Assembly (NCBI RefSeq): GCF_015221995.1
Contig: NZ_JADFFM010000001.1
Span: 2,994,690-3,058,689 of the forward strand
DNA: 64,000 bases
DNA from: Mucilaginibacter boryungensis
GTDB lineage: Bacteria > Bacteroidota > Bacteroidia > Sphingobacteriales > Sphingobacteriaceae
Direction of reading: 5' to 3'
Shown: positions 8,388 to 16,343 of the stretch, piece after piece
Numbering within the stretch: position 1 is the stretch's first letter
Layout of the letters: every line of letters starts with the position of its first letter
The notes under the pieces: generated by a model
What the model saw: the letters and a program-made list of their open reading frames with translations, nothing else
Told to the model about the DNA's origin: nothing
Databases searched by the model: none
Position numbers and translations under genes: made by a program

Positions 8388-9698
8388 TTGTCTATCTCTA
8401 ATAAATATAAACTTATAGCAGTTTTCCTGCTGCTGTTTTTGGTATCTCCCGCCAGCGGCTTCTCTATTTTAGCGCACGAGGCTATTATTGATGCCGAGTG
8501 GGATAAACAAATAAAACCTTTATTATTAAAAAAATACCCCGGGTCAACTGAAGAAGATCTTAAAAAGGCCCACTCCTACGCTTATGGCGGTTGCATGCTG
8601 CCCGACATGGGTTATATGCCATTCGGCGATCCCCTTTTTACCAATCTACTGCACTATGTGCGCAGCGGCGAATTTGTTTCTACGCTTATTGCCGAATCTC
8701 AAAATTTAAATGACTATGCCTTCTCATTAGGTGTCCTGTCCCATTATATGGCCGATAAGTATGGCCACTCATTAGCCACCAACAAATCGGTGCCAATTTT
8801 TAATCGCAAACTAAGGGCAAAATTCGGCGATGTAGTCACCTATGCCGACGACCATATATCACACACCCGGATGGAATTTGCATATGATGTGATACAAACA
8901 GCCCGAAGCAATTATGCTACAACCGCATATCACGATTTTATTGGGTTCAACATGTCGCAACCCGTGGTTGAACGGGCGTTTGTGATAGTATATGGACAGG
9001 AGCTTAAATCGGTACTGCCCAATTTCCAGTCAAGTGTAGCTACATTCAGGTGGGGTGTGCGCGATCTTTTTCCGGCCATGATCAATAATGCCTGGAAAAC
9101 CGAGCGCGATACCATCCTGAAGATAAACCCCAAGGCAACACGCAAAAATTATAGATACCGGATGCCCCGCCGCATGTTTAATAAAGAGTTTGGCAGCGAT
9201 TATAAACGCCCTGACTTTAAAGCCCGGGCAGTAGCATTTGTGATTAAAGTTTTGCCGAAAATTGGCCCGTTAAAAAAGTTTAAATTCAGATATCCCGGAA
9301 TTGCTTGTGAAAAACTCTTTTTAAAGAGCATGGATACTACCCTTGCTTATTACACCAGGGCGTTACAAGCCGATCCGCAAACTGTGGTTTTCAAAAACAT
9401 CGACTTTGATACCGGTAAACCTACCGCGATGGCCGAATATAGCTTAGCTGACATGACTTATGACCAGTTACTGCTTAAGCTTCAGGATGATAAGTTTGCT
9501 CACCTAACGTATCCCTTACAGCAAAATATCTTAACTTATTATAACAATATTGATAGTGTAAAATTAGCGCAGGCCCCATCCGGCAACGGTAAAAAAATTT
9601 ATGAAGCGCTTGATGCCCTAAAAGCTTTAAACCTCAAAAATGGAACTCAGTTTAAACCCGGTCCCGCTATTAACAGACGGTCAGCAGAAAACAAATAA
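8388..9698 (+). CDS. Zinc-dependent phospholipase C-like secreted protein
   Basis: The start is TTG at 8388, because no ATG lies between the upstream region and the signal peptide (about 8-25, ending in SGFS). The mature protein begins with the SILAHEAIID histidine, followed by MLPDMGYM, NLLHYVR and LGVLSHYMADKYGHS. The arrangement of His and Asp residues matches the zinc-dependent phospholipase C/S1-P1 nuclease fold (PF00882-like). It is probably a periplasmic or exported hydrolase. The ~200 C-terminal residues have no motif I can name. Lipid specificity is unknown. Confidence 0.8.
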   Translation: MSISNKYKLIAVFLLLFLVSPASGFSILAHEAIIDAEWDKQIKPLLLKKYPGSTEEDLKKAHSYAYGGCMLPDMGYMPFGDPLFTNLLHYVRSGEFVSTLIAESQNLNDYAFSLGVLSHYMADKYGHSLATNKSVPIFNRKLRAKFGDVVTYADDHISHTRMEFAYDVIQTARSNYATTAYHDFIGFNMSQPVVERAFVIVYGQELKSVLPNFQSSVATFRWGVRDLFPAMINNAWKTERDTILKINPKATRKNYRYRMPRRMFNKEFGSDYKRPDFKARAVAFVIKVLPKIGPLKKFKFRYPGIACEKLFLKSMDTTLAYYTRALQADPQTVVFKNIDFDTGKPTAMAEYSLADMTYDQLLLKLQDDKFAHLTYPLQQNILTYYNNIDSVKLAQAPSGNGKKIYEALDALKALNLKNGTQFKPGPAINRRSAENK

Positions 9699-9783
9699 CT
9701 CAGCATAATAAATGGCTGCTGGATACAGCAATGCCTAAAATTGACTTTAATAAGCCAATTCACTTATACATTTACAAAACTAT

Positions 9784-10128
9784 TCAATTGTTATTGCCCT
9801 TACTCCAATGGTAAACTTTGCCTTCGGCATTTATATAAATAGCTGTTGCGTTTTTATATACATTGGTTGCTAAACCCTGGGTAACTTGTAATTGGCTGTT
9901 GCCTGTAGTAAAAAGAGACCCCGTTGATCCAGGGATTGCTGTAACATGATCGTACCAAAGTATTTCGCCTTTATCGCCATCAGATGTTATTTCGGTTGGC
10001 TTTCCAAATTTTGCTACTACCTGTTGCTTTGATGCACCGATGTACGAATTTAATAGTTTAGTTTGCGACGAGCATGAGACCATACCCAACATGCCCATAC
10101 CCAATAATAAGGTTTGAAAATTTTTCAT
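9784..10128 (-). CDS. Small lipoprotein, BamE/SmpA-like fold possible
   Basis: 114 residues with a type II signal peptide (lipobox LGMVSC, Cys about 19). The mature part has the GASKQQVVAKFGKPTEI segment typical of the helix-turn region of SmpA/OmlA-type (BamE) small lipoproteins, then a beta-rich end (GKVYHWSKGN). The BamE comparison is by fold pattern only, and a role in outer-membrane protein assembly should not be assumed. Confidence 0.75.
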   Translation of the reverse strand: MKNFQTLLLGMGMLGMVSCSSQTKLLNSYIGASKQQVVAKFGKPTEITSDGDKGEILWYDHVTAIPGSTGSLFTTGNSQLQVTQGLATNVYKNATAIYINAEGKVYHWSKGNNN

Positions 10129-10251
10129 TGTGGAATAATTAAATGATTACTGTTGGGCGGTATAACTCTGATAAGCAGTTACTTTTATAAAAGTATGTAA
10201 CGTTTCCTAATTAACCAAATACAAACAACACAATGTTTAACGGCAGTTATC

Positions 10252-10644
10252 TTATAAAATAGCACCACTATTATTTTGGAAGTGGGCTACTTTTAGTTCA
10301 AACATTTCGGCTATTTTGCTTGCGCGCCACTTGGCTTCTTCGGCTTTGGGGCCGGTAAATAGTTCGTCAACAGTTTCGGTGAACAGGCTTATCCAGCGTA
10401 CAAAATGCTGGTGCCCCACAGGCAAAGTAGCATGCGGTGGGAAAGGGCGGCCGCTGTAGGTATGCTCGCCCAGCAGGGTAGTTTGCCAAAAGCTGTACAT
10501 CTTTTCCAGGTGTTGCGGCCAGCGGTCTTCAATCCGGGCGTTGAATACCGGGCCAAGCAATTCATCTCCGCGCACTTTGGTGTAAAAACCATCAACCAGT
10601 TGCTTCACATCATCCAGATTTAATATCTCCTGCTGCCCTTCCAT
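10252..10644 (-). CDS. Group III truncated hemoglobin
   Basis: A 130-residue 2-on-2 globin. It shows the family's VDGFYTKVRGDELLGPVF start, WPQHLEKMYSFW helix, PPHATLP segment and the proximal His in HQHFVRW (about H80). Group III globins bind O2 or NO at heme, and their physiological role is mostly unknown. The gene is monocistronic in appearance, ending at 10252 and separated by an inverted-repeat element from mtgA. Confidence 0.92.
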   Translation of the reverse strand: MEGQQEILNLDDVKQLVDGFYTKVRGDELLGPVFNARIEDRWPQHLEKMYSFWQTTLLGEHTYSGRPFPPHATLPVGHQHFVRWISLFTETVDELFTGPKAEEAKWRASKIAEMFELKVAHFQNNSGAIL

Positions 10645-10730
10645 AGCTATTCTTTAATTTAAGGACAAAATTAAGCGTTTTAAGCGAGGTTTATGGTAAT
10701 TGGCGGGTCAAAATATCACTACCTTATTTT

Positions 10731-10816
10731 TGTCATTACGAGCGCTAGCGTGGCCATCTCATGGTGTGTAAATCAATCTATGAGATTACCGCGTTGCTAC
10801 GCTTCTCGCAATGACA
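10731..10816. repeat. 86-bp terminally inverted intergenic element, copy 1
   Basis: An imperfect inverted repeat starting TGTCATTACGAGCG and ending TCTCGCAATGACA, with inner arms GTGGCCATCTCATG and ATGAGATTACCGCG. It is the same length and layout as the copy at 32881-32966. It lies 8 bp after the mtgA stop. Confidence 0.85.
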
Positions 10817-10824
10817 TTGCAGAT

Positions 10825-11514
10825 TTAAAAATCCATAGGCCCTAACCGGCGCATATTTTTCAAAATAAGATATTGGTGATGCCGCACACGGTAATCGGGA
10901 TTGGTGGGCGACCAATGCAGCGGATTAGGAAATATGGATGCTATAGCTGCTGATTCGCGCTTACTGAGCTGCGAAGCGTGTTTGTGGTAATAATTTTGAG
11001 CAGCCGCTTCTATGCCGTATATGCCATCACCCATTTCAATCTCGTTCAGGTATACCTCCATAATGCGTTTCTTGCTCCAAAACACTTCTATCAGCATCGT
11101 AAACCAGGCTTCAAAGGCTTTACGGACATAAGAGCGTCCCGGCCACAGGAAAACGTTCTTGGCAGTCTGCTGCGATATGGTACTACCCCCTATCAATTTG
11201 TGGCTATGGGCATTCTTATCAATAGCTTTTTCCATTGCGGCAAAATCGAACCCATAATGTGCCAAAAACTTCTGATCTTCGGCTGCAACAGCAGCGCGCT
11301 TCATCGGCTCGGCAATGGAATCAAAATCAACCCAGTGCTTATCTATTTTCCATTCTTTGCCATCGGCCTTACGCTCGAAGCCGCGGGTAATCATCAGCCA
11401 CGTAACCGGCGGACTAACAAAACGGTATAGCAAAACCATTAACAAGCTTATTCCCACAAAAAGGATAAAAGCAAGTTTAACAATGCGCCATATAAGTTTC
11501 CAAATACCGTTCAT
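10825..11514 (-). CDS. mtgA: Monofunctional biosynthetic peptidoglycan transglycosylase
   Basis: A GT51 enzyme that polymerises lipid II into glycan strands at the inner membrane. It has an N-terminal transmembrane helix (about 8-30), then AAVAAEDQKF with the catalytic Glu, IGGSTISQQTAKN, FEAWFTMLIE, RIMEVYLNEIEMG and GIEAAAQNYY, all GT51 motifs in order. There is no transpeptidase domain. The frame opens at 11556, but the extra 14 residues are encoded by repeat-like intergenic DNA, so I choose the Met at 11514. Confidence 0.93.
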   Translation of the reverse strand: MNGIWKLIWRIVKLAFILFVGISLLMVLLYRFVSPPVTWLMITRGFERKADGKEWKIDKHWVDFDSIAEPMKRAAVAAEDQKFLAHYGFDFAAMEKAIDKNAHSHKLIGGSTISQQTAKNVFLWPGRSYVRKAFEAWFTMLIEVFWSKKRIMEVYLNEIEMGDGIYGIEAAAQNYYHKHASQLSKRESAAIASIFPNPLHWSPTNPDYRVRHHQYLILKNMRRLGPMDF

Positions 11515-11526
11515 GCTGTGAAAATA

Positions 11527-11572
11527 GTTTTTTGATTGCGAAGTGCGAAATGTCAATTGCGAAATTTTAAGG
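11527..11572. repeat. Degenerate short-word array (TTGCGAAAT type)
   Basis: Imperfect repetitions of TTGCGAAAT/GTGCGAAAT between mtgA and the inverted element. The same vocabulary recurs at 32833-32866 and 61745-61795. Confidence 0.5.
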
Positions 11573-11660
11573 CGTCATGCCGAACTTGTTTCGGCATCTC
11601 ATCATAAGGTTCTCGTAAAGTAATTTGCAAGTGGGATGCCGAAACAAGTTCGGCATGACG
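11573..11660. repeat. 88-bp inverted element, CGTCATGCCGAACTTG type
   Basis: Perfect 28-29-bp arms (11573-11601 and 11632-11660) surround a ~30-bp loop. Ends and overall length resemble the TGTCATTnCGA elements of this window, so I treat it as a related subfamily. It sits downstream of rplI. Confidence 0.85.
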
Positions 11661-11670
11661 TAAGCACATA

Positions 11671-11706
11671 AAAAAAGCGTCCCGAAAATTCGGGACGCTT
11701 TTTTTA
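11671..11706. terminator. Bidirectional terminator after rplI
   Basis: A stem GCGTCCCGAA/TTCGGGACGC is flanked by A and T runs on both sides, 38 bp after the rplI stop. Confidence 0.9.
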
Positions 11707-11743
11707 TTATTTTGCAATCGGCATTCCGCCTTTCGCATTTAAC

Positions 11744-12187
11744 TTACTCAGCTACCACTTCAAACGGCACCTGAACTTTAACCTCTTTGTGCAGGTTAAG
11801 GTTGGCAACATATTCACCAACAAATTTAGGGTCTGTTTCAAAAGTGATGCGGCGACGGTCGACTTCAAAGCCTTGTTTCTTCAACGCATCAGCCACCTGA
11901 ATGGTATTGATAGCACCGAAGATCTTACCGCTTTCACCGGCTTTAGCGCCGATAGTAAGTTTCACGCCTTCTAATTTAGCAGCAATAGCATCGGCATCCT
12001 TACGGATCTTCTCTTGCTTAAACTGTGCTTGTTTAATATTCTCAGCTAATACTTTACGTGCTGATTCGGTTGCTAACTGGGCAAATCCCTGTGGGATAAG
12101 ATAGTTGCGGCCGTAACCTGGTTTTACGTTTACGATATCGTCTTTCTCACCAAGGTTTTTGATATCCTGTTTTAAAATAACTTCCAT
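11744..12187 (-). CDS. rplI: 50S ribosomal protein L9
   Basis: A 147-residue L9. The N-terminal RNA-binding domain MEVILKQDIKNLGEKDDIV, VKPGYGRNYLIPQGFA is typical, followed by the long connecting helix and the C-terminal domain (LTIGAKAGESGKIFGAI, VDRRRITF). Last gene of rpsF-rpsR-rplI, 18 bp after rpsR, with a terminator downstream. Confidence 0.98.
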   Translation of the reverse strand: MEVILKQDIKNLGEKDDIVNVKPGYGRNYLIPQGFAQLATESARKVLAENIKQAQFKQEKIRKDADAIAAKLEGVKLTIGAKAGESGKIFGAINTIQVADALKKQGFEVDRRRITFETDPKFVGEYVANLNLHKEVKVQVPFEVVAE

Positions 12188-12205
12188 TGTTTAAACCTCC
12201 TCAGA

Positions 12206-12469
12206 TTATTTTAGTGAGTCCGTAACGTACGGTAATAAACCAATATGGCGAGAGCGTTTAACCGCCTGGGCCACTTTACGCTGAAACTTCAGTGAAGTAC
12301 CTGTTAAACGGCGTGGTAAAAGTTTACCCTGGTCGTTCACAAATTTCAAAAGGAAGTTCGCGTCTTTGTAATCGATATACTTAATACCGTTCTTTTTAAA
12401 ACGGCAGTATTTTTTACGGTTATCGTCCACCTTGGGAGCAGTAACGTATTGAATTTGTTCGTTTGCCAT
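12206..12469 (-). CDS. rpsR: 30S ribosomal protein S18
   Basis: An 87-residue S18, recognisable by KKYCRFKKNGIKYIDYKD, LLKFVNDQGKLLPRRLTG and QAVKRSRHIGLLPYV. It heterodimerises with S6 on the 30S platform. It is separated from rpsF by 3 bp and from rplI by 18 bp, the usual operon order. Confidence 0.98.
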   Translation of the reverse strand: MANEQIQYVTAPKVDDNRKKYCRFKKNGIKYIDYKDANFLLKFVNDQGKLLPRRLTGTSLKFQRKVAQAVKRSRHIGLLPYVTDSLK

Positions 12470-12472
12470 CAG

Positions 12473-12835
12473 TTATGCCTCCTCGGTTTTAGCTGCAGGT
12501 TTTTTGTTAAATGCACCGCTGCGTTTTTTCTCGTTGTAAGCTACTGCATGCTTATCTAACGCAATGGTAAGGAAACGTACTACGCGTTCGTCACGCTTAA
12601 GCTCCACTTCCAGTTTACTGATCAGTTCACCCGGAGCCTTGTATTCTGTAAGGTGATAGTACCCGGTCGATTTTTTTTGAATCGGGTACGCAAGTTTTCT
12701 CAGACCCCAATTATCCTCCTGGATAATTTCGGCTCCGTTATCGGTCAAGATCTTGCTGAATTTGGCAATTACCTCTTTCGCAGCATCTTCTGATAACAAC
12801 GGGGTCAGAATGATTACGGTTTCGTACTGTTGCAT
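12473..12835 (-). CDS. rpsF: 30S ribosomal protein S6
   Basis: A 120-residue S6: QQYETVIILTPLLSED, EDNWGLRKLAYPIQKKSTGYY, KRDERVVRFLT, with an Ala/Lys-rich tail. It is the first gene of the ribosomal operon. A well-matched Bacteroidota promoter lies about 40 bp upstream, and a short hairpin with a U run sits in the leader, so autoregulation by the S6:S18 dimer or attenuation is possible. Confidence 0.98.
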   Translation of the reverse strand: MQQYETVIILTPLLSEDAAKEVIAKFSKILTDNGAEIIQEDNWGLRKLAYPIQKKSTGYYHLTEYKAPGELISKLEVELKRDERVVRFLTIALDKHAVAYNEKKRSGAFNKKPAAKTEEA

Positions 12836-12856
12836 TTTAATACTTTGTTTTTAAAA

Positions 12857-12876
12857 ATCCCCTTCTAAACGGGGAC
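12857..12876 (-). promoter_or_regulatory. Hairpin in the rpsF leader
   Basis: The leader RNA can form GUCCCC/GGGGAU around an 8-base loop, followed by U residues. The conserved S6:S18 leader motif of other bacteria also contains a CCG in a small hairpin, and CCCCG is present here. Whether this is that motif or a weak attenuator cannot be decided by eye. Confidence 0.4.
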
Positions 12877-12877
12877 G

Positions 12878-12908
12878 CAAATGTAGCAAGATATTTTTGT
12901 TTATCAAA
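12878..12908 (-). promoter_or_regulatory. Promoter of rpsF-rpsR-rplI
   Basis: On the minus strand TTTG, 19 bases, then TACATTTG: an exact match to the Bacteroidota -33/-7 consensus (TTTG, spacer about 19, TAnnTTTG). It places the transcription start around 12872-12876. Confidence 0.8.
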
Positions 12909-13071
12909 GTGTTGATTTCAAATTGTTTGAACAGGGATCGACCTCCGATCAAGCATGTTCTTACGGTTTATTATTTCTTTCTCAAAATCCCCCATCGGGT
13001 AGGGGAGGTATCTGAATAGGATTTGAGTATCCGGGTAATCATGTTCATCGGTCTAATCGTGGTTCAGACAT

Positions 13072-13158
13072 GGGCGTTCCCGTAGCCGGGCGGGCTTTCC
13101 ACTCATACGCCTGCAGGCCTTAGGCGCAGGGCCGGTATCCGTTTCAATCCCTAACGCG
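13072..13158 (-). repeat. GTTAGGGAT modular element, copy A (permuted order)
   Basis: Read on the minus strand it runs GCGTTAGGGATTG, AACGGATACCGGCCC, a GC-rich hairpin, then AGTGGAAAGCCCG and GGAACGCCC. The end modules match the copy at 60505-60601, but the inner modules (AACGGATA and GGAAAGCCCG) are in swapped order. Confidence 0.7.
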
Positions 13159-13160
13159 GG

Positions 13161-13250
13161 GACTCACCCGGTCGGCGCTACGCTGAACCATCCTCTTTCC
13201 GCCGCAGGCGAAGAGAGGGTCGACAAGTGCAACGATGTCGGGGTTAGTCC
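13161..13250. repeat. GC-rich palindromic element between modular copies A and B
   Basis: Bounded by GACTCACCC (13161-13169) and GGGGTTAGTC (about 13240-13249), with an inner imperfect hairpin CCTCTTTCCGCC/GGCGAAGAGAGGG. It contains no gene. Confidence 0.6.
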
Positions 13251-13330
13251 GCGATAGGGATAGCAGTGAAAAGCCTGGAATGAAGCGCAGCGAAATGAGG
13301 ACTTGTAACGGATAGCCCGGGCCGCAGGCA
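13251..13330 (+). repeat. GTTAGGGAT-family modular element, copy B
   Basis: Contains ATAGGGATAGCAGTGAAAAG, then CTGGAATGAAGCGCAGCG, then AATGAGGACTTG and AACGGATAGCCCGG. It is colinear with copy C at 60505-60601, with a handful of transitions. It lies head to head with copy A. Confidence 0.8.
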
Positions 13331-13674
13331 TCGTCAAAAAATAGGCCTAAACCACCCCCTTCACAACCCTGAAAAACAACCAAAAGCGCACAACCCATAC
13401 AGAAAAGATTTCTGTATTTCAATAAAGAAATTTTTATAAATTATTTATATTCAGATATTAACACATTTTTAATAAACTTAAAGTTTAATATATAGTAAAA
13501 ATAATTTTTACAGACCTCTCCCCCTATTTCCAATTAAAGTAACACTTTAAATTGTAATTCCCAGCATAAAAAATGGTACCTGATATGCCCGAAAGCATAA
13601 ACAAAATCGCATCTTTGTTTAACCAATATCGCGTCTTGTCAACAGGCATTTGGCGCGCTTACAAACCAATTTTT
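13331..13674. other. Intergenic region upstream of the CoA-transferase gene
   Basis: A C-rich stretch followed by very AT-rich DNA (about 13390-13560). The frame of the next gene is open from 13573, but that part lacks family similarity. No clean promoter pair is visible. Confidence 0.4.
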
Positions 13675-14331
13675 ATGTTAGATAAACAAGGTATAGCCAA
13701 ACGTATAGCACGCGAAATTAAGGATGGATATTACGTTAACCTGGGCATTGGTATCCCTACCCTGGTGGCCAATTATATCCCCGAAAATATTGATGTGGTG
13801 TTGCAATCAGAGAACGGTTTACTGGGCATGGGCCCCTTCCCTTTTGCCGGAGAGGAGGACCCCGATACCATCAACGCGGGCAAGCAAACTATCACTATTT
13901 TGCCGGGCTCAGCCATCTTCGATTCGGCCATGAGCTTTGGGATGATCCGCGCGAAAAAGGTAAACCTTACCATTCTGGGCGCCATGGAAGTTTCAGAGAA
14001 CGGCGATATAGCCAACTGGAAAATTCCGGGTAAAATGGTGAAAGGCATGGGCGGTGCCATGGACCTGGTGGCCAGCGCCGAGAACATTATTGTAGCCATG
14101 CAACATGTAAACAAAGCCGGCGAAAGCAAACTGCTCCCCGCCTGTACCCTGCCCCTCACCGGCGTAAACTGCGTTAAAAAAATTGTGACTGAACTGGCCG
14201 TTTTAGACGTATTACCCGAAGGCGGGTTTAAATTACTGGAGCGCGCGCCGGGCATCAGCGTAGAAGAGATAAAACAGGCTACCGCCGGTAAACTGATCAT
14301 CGAGGGTGAGATACCGGAGATGGTGTTGTAA
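13675..14331 (+). CDS. CoA-transferase subunit B (3-oxoacid/acetate-type)
   Basis: Beta subunit of a class I heteromeric CoA transferase. It has the NLGIGIPTLVANYIP start, the catalytic Glu in SENGLLGMGP, the PGSAIFDSAMSFGMIR segment and VKGMGGAMDLV. At 218 residues it matches the usual length from this Met. The frame also opens at an ATG at 13573, which would add 34 residues without family similarity, so I prefer 13675. Subunit A, usually adjacent, is absent: the gene stands alone between repeats and manA. Succinyl-CoA:3-ketoacid transferase is the likeliest specificity but is inference. Confidence 0.88.
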   Translation: MLDKQGIAKRIAREIKDGYYVNLGIGIPTLVANYIPENIDVVLQSENGLLGMGPFPFAGEEDPDTINAGKQTITILPGSAIFDSAMSFGMIRAKKVNLTILGAMEVSENGDIANWKIPGKMVKGMGGAMDLVASAENIIVAMQHVNKAGESKLLPACTLPLTGVNCVKKIVTELAVLDVLPEGGFKLLERAPGISVEEIKQATAGKLIIEGEIPEMVL

Positions 14332-14352
14332 TTTCGGAATTTCGATTTCGGG
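14330..14352. repeat. TTTCGGAAT/TTTCGATTT short-word array
   Basis: Imperfect copies of an ATTTCGG word directly after the stop codon. It is the same vocabulary, on the other strand, as the array inside the gene at 4543. Confidence 0.5.
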
Positions 14353-14364
14353 TTTTATAAATCA

Positions 14365-14450
14365 TGTCATTTCGACCAGCGGGAGAAATTTTATATAAGA
14401 AGCCGGTCTACACGTATAAGATTTCTCCTCGTTCCTCGTTCGAAATGACA
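14365..14450. repeat. 86-bp inverted element, TGTCATTTCGA type
   Basis: Starts TGTCATTTCGACCAGCGGGA and ends CGTTCGAAATGACA, with inner arms AGAAATTTTAT/AAGATTTCT. It is exactly the length of the copies at 10731 and 32881 but with a different arm sequence. It lies between two convergent genes. Confidence 0.8.
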
Positions 14451-14452
14451 TT

Positions 14453-14483
14453 CAAAATAAAAGGCCGCTTTCGCGGCCTTTCC
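14453..14483 (-). terminator. Terminator of manA
   Basis: A stem AAGGCCGC/GCGGCCTT with a short loop, followed on the minus strand by a U-rich tract, 14 bp after the manA stop. Confidence 0.8.
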
Positions 14484-14496
14484 AAACTAATCTCTA

Positions 14497-15477
14497 TTAC
14501 TCAATATAACTTTCCAGCATCTTAAATCCGCCTTCAGTAACCAATTCTATTTTGTTAATAGCATTTGGTATCAGCAGGCATTCGCCCATTTTTAGGTGGG
14601 CTTCTCCCCCGTCGCATTTTACGGTTAAGGCACCGGCTACGCAAACGTATATCACGAATGAATCCAGGCTGCTGTAGTCTTTAGAAACGCCGTGGGTATA
14701 GTCCAGTACGTTTGTGGTAAAGTAAGGGCATTTAACAAGGCGTACATCCTCGTTTTTCTTCGGCTGGTATTCGGTTTTATAATCAGGGTAAACGTTATAA
14801 TCCAAAGCGGCTAAGGCCAGTTCGGTATGCAGTTCGCGCTTCTGGCCTTTATCATCCACACGGTCAAAATCATAGATACGGTAAGTAATGTCGGATGTTT
14901 GCTGTATTTCGGCCAGTAGCAAGCCTTTACCAATGGTATGTACACGGCCGGCCGGTAAAAAGAAAACATCATCGGCATTGGCTTTTTCCTTGTTCAGAAT
15001 ATCCATAATGTGGCCGCTGTTTAGCGCCTGCAGGTATTTCTGCTCGTCTAACTGCTGGTTGAACCCGGCGATGAGTGTCGACCCCGGGTCGGATTCGATG
15101 ATATACCACATTTCGGTTTTGCCAAATGAGTTGTGACGTTTTTTAGCCAGTTCATCGTTAGGGTGCACTTGAATGGATAGGTCGTCATTGGCATCAATAA
15201 ACTTTACCAGTAAAGGGAATATGTTGCCAAAATGATCGTACACATGCTTGCCTACCAGTTCATCTTTATGCTGTTCCAGCAAATCTGCCAGCGACTCCCC
15301 TGCCAGCGGACCATTAGCTACTACCGAAACATCGGTTTTAACGCCTGATATTTCCCAAGTTTCGCCGCAGTTGGGCAAATCGCCAAAATCTTTATGCAGG
15401 TAGGTCTTAATTTTCTGACCGCCCCAAATCTTATCTTTAAAAATAGTTTTAAACTGTAATGGATATAATGCTGACAT
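14497..15477 (-). CDS. manA: Class I mannose-6-phosphate isomerase
   Basis: Interconverts mannose-6-P and fructose-6-P, feeding GDP-mannose and surface polysaccharides. The cupin metal site is visible: QVHPND (H105), KTEMWY (E122) and PAGRVHTIGKG (H180). At 326 residues it matches the short bacterial class I form (Bacillus ManA-like). The N-terminus LQFKTIFKDKIWGG is typical. It has its own terminator. It is not linked to other sugar-nucleotide genes here. Confidence 0.93.
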   Translation of the reverse strand: MSALYPLQFKTIFKDKIWGGQKIKTYLHKDFGDLPNCGETWEISGVKTDVSVVANGPLAGESLADLLEQHKDELVGKHVYDHFGNIFPLLVKFIDANDDLSIQVHPNDELAKKRHNSFGKTEMWYIIESDPGSTLIAGFNQQLDEQKYLQALNSGHIMDILNKEKANADDVFFLPAGRVHTIGKGLLLAEIQQTSDITYRIYDFDRVDDKGQKRELHTELALAALDYNVYPDYKTEYQPKKNEDVRLVKCPYFTTNVLDYTHGVSKDYSSLDSFVIYVCVAGALTVKCDGGEAHLKMGECLLIPNAINKIELVTEGGFKMLESYIE

Positions 15478-15544
15478 GGTAGTTTATTTATGGCGCTAAG
15501 TTATAAAGTAAATAACAAACGTAAAGATGCTGGTGCTGTTTTCA

Positions 15545-16271
15545 TTAATTGGCAAAAAAGGCGCGTTTTTTAATTAACCAGTCTTTATATATAATCATAA
15601 TTACACCCATTAAGGCTGTATGCAGATATATAAAGTCGGCCACTCCTAAAACGTGCGCCTGCGCTAAGAAGCCCTGGTTAATCACCAACGCCAGCAGTTT
15701 AAATTCATATAACATCATAATTATCATAGGCCCCAGGCATAATACAGCCATCATACCTAAACGGTGTTTAACTTTAAGTTGTTTATAAACCAGTAGTAAT
15801 GGCGGGAATGATAGTATAAATACTATTACAAAGCCTAATACCTTGGTAAATAATACCGGCATTAATGGTAATAAGGTGCGCAATATGGTTATTTCATCGC
15901 CCCCACCCATTGCAGCCGTAAATATGCGGGCAAAGGGCAGGTTAGCTAATATGAGTATAAAACGCGGCGCTCCATAAATCTTTATTGCCCCATTTAAGTA
16001 TACAATAACCGGCCCAAATAAGTAGATAGCTAAATATAGGGCCGGCCATAGTTGCCAAATAGTTATATGGCCCGGTTTCACAACCATCGCATAATGTCCA
16101 CAGGTTAAAATCGGCCTGGTGACCGGGCTTGCCTGTTATGAAATATGCTGCGGTGAGGTGGGCCAATTCGTGCAGTTGCCCCAATACAAATACAGCGGCC
16201 ATAAAAGCTACTGCAAAGCGAAAAGAAAATTTAAGTTGCATAATTTTTTGTGCCGTATGACGCTTACTCAT
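15545..16271 (-). pseudogene. M50-like membrane metalloprotease gene, split by a +1 frameshift
   Basis: Two overlapping minus-strand frames form one protein. The first (16271-15942) has a hydrophobic N-terminus with GQLHELAHLTAAYF, a HExxH zinc motif in a membrane segment, then MAGPIFSYLL, reminiscent of site-2 proteases. It ends at a stop after about 109 residues. The second frame (15545-16087) supplies the rest: RFILILANLPFARIFTA, an MGGGDE loop and three more hydrophobic helices. The hand-over must occur around 15955-15990, where one extra base separates the frames. A real pseudogene and an assembly error both fit. If intact it would be a ~240-residue polytopic protein of unknown substrate. 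Confidence 0.65.
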
Positions 16272-16284
16272 CCCCTCAGGTTAC

Positions 16285-16313
16285 AAAAAAGCCCATCCGC
16301 ATAACGGATGGGC
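16285..16313 (-). terminator. Terminator after the lipoprotein gene
   Basis: A perfect stem GCCCATCCG/CGGATGGGC (16291-16313), followed on the minus strand by a U6 run, 31 bp after the stop. Confidence 0.9.
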
Positions 16314-16343
16314 AAACAAAACATCACCTCAACCTGATGTTTG

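Noticed and set aside
11553..11738. 61-residue minus-strand frame (RHAELVSASH-type)
   Set aside because: It is the translation of the 88-bp inverted element and a short-word array, a well-known source of spurious proteins.
13144..13422. 92-residue minus-strand frame with a hydrophobic start
   Set aside because: It lies across the repeat composite at 13072-13335, and most of it is the translation of the repeats. No independent support.
13773..14300. 175-residue minus-strand frame
   Set aside because: Antisense to the CoA-transferase gene, which has a clear catalytic motif.
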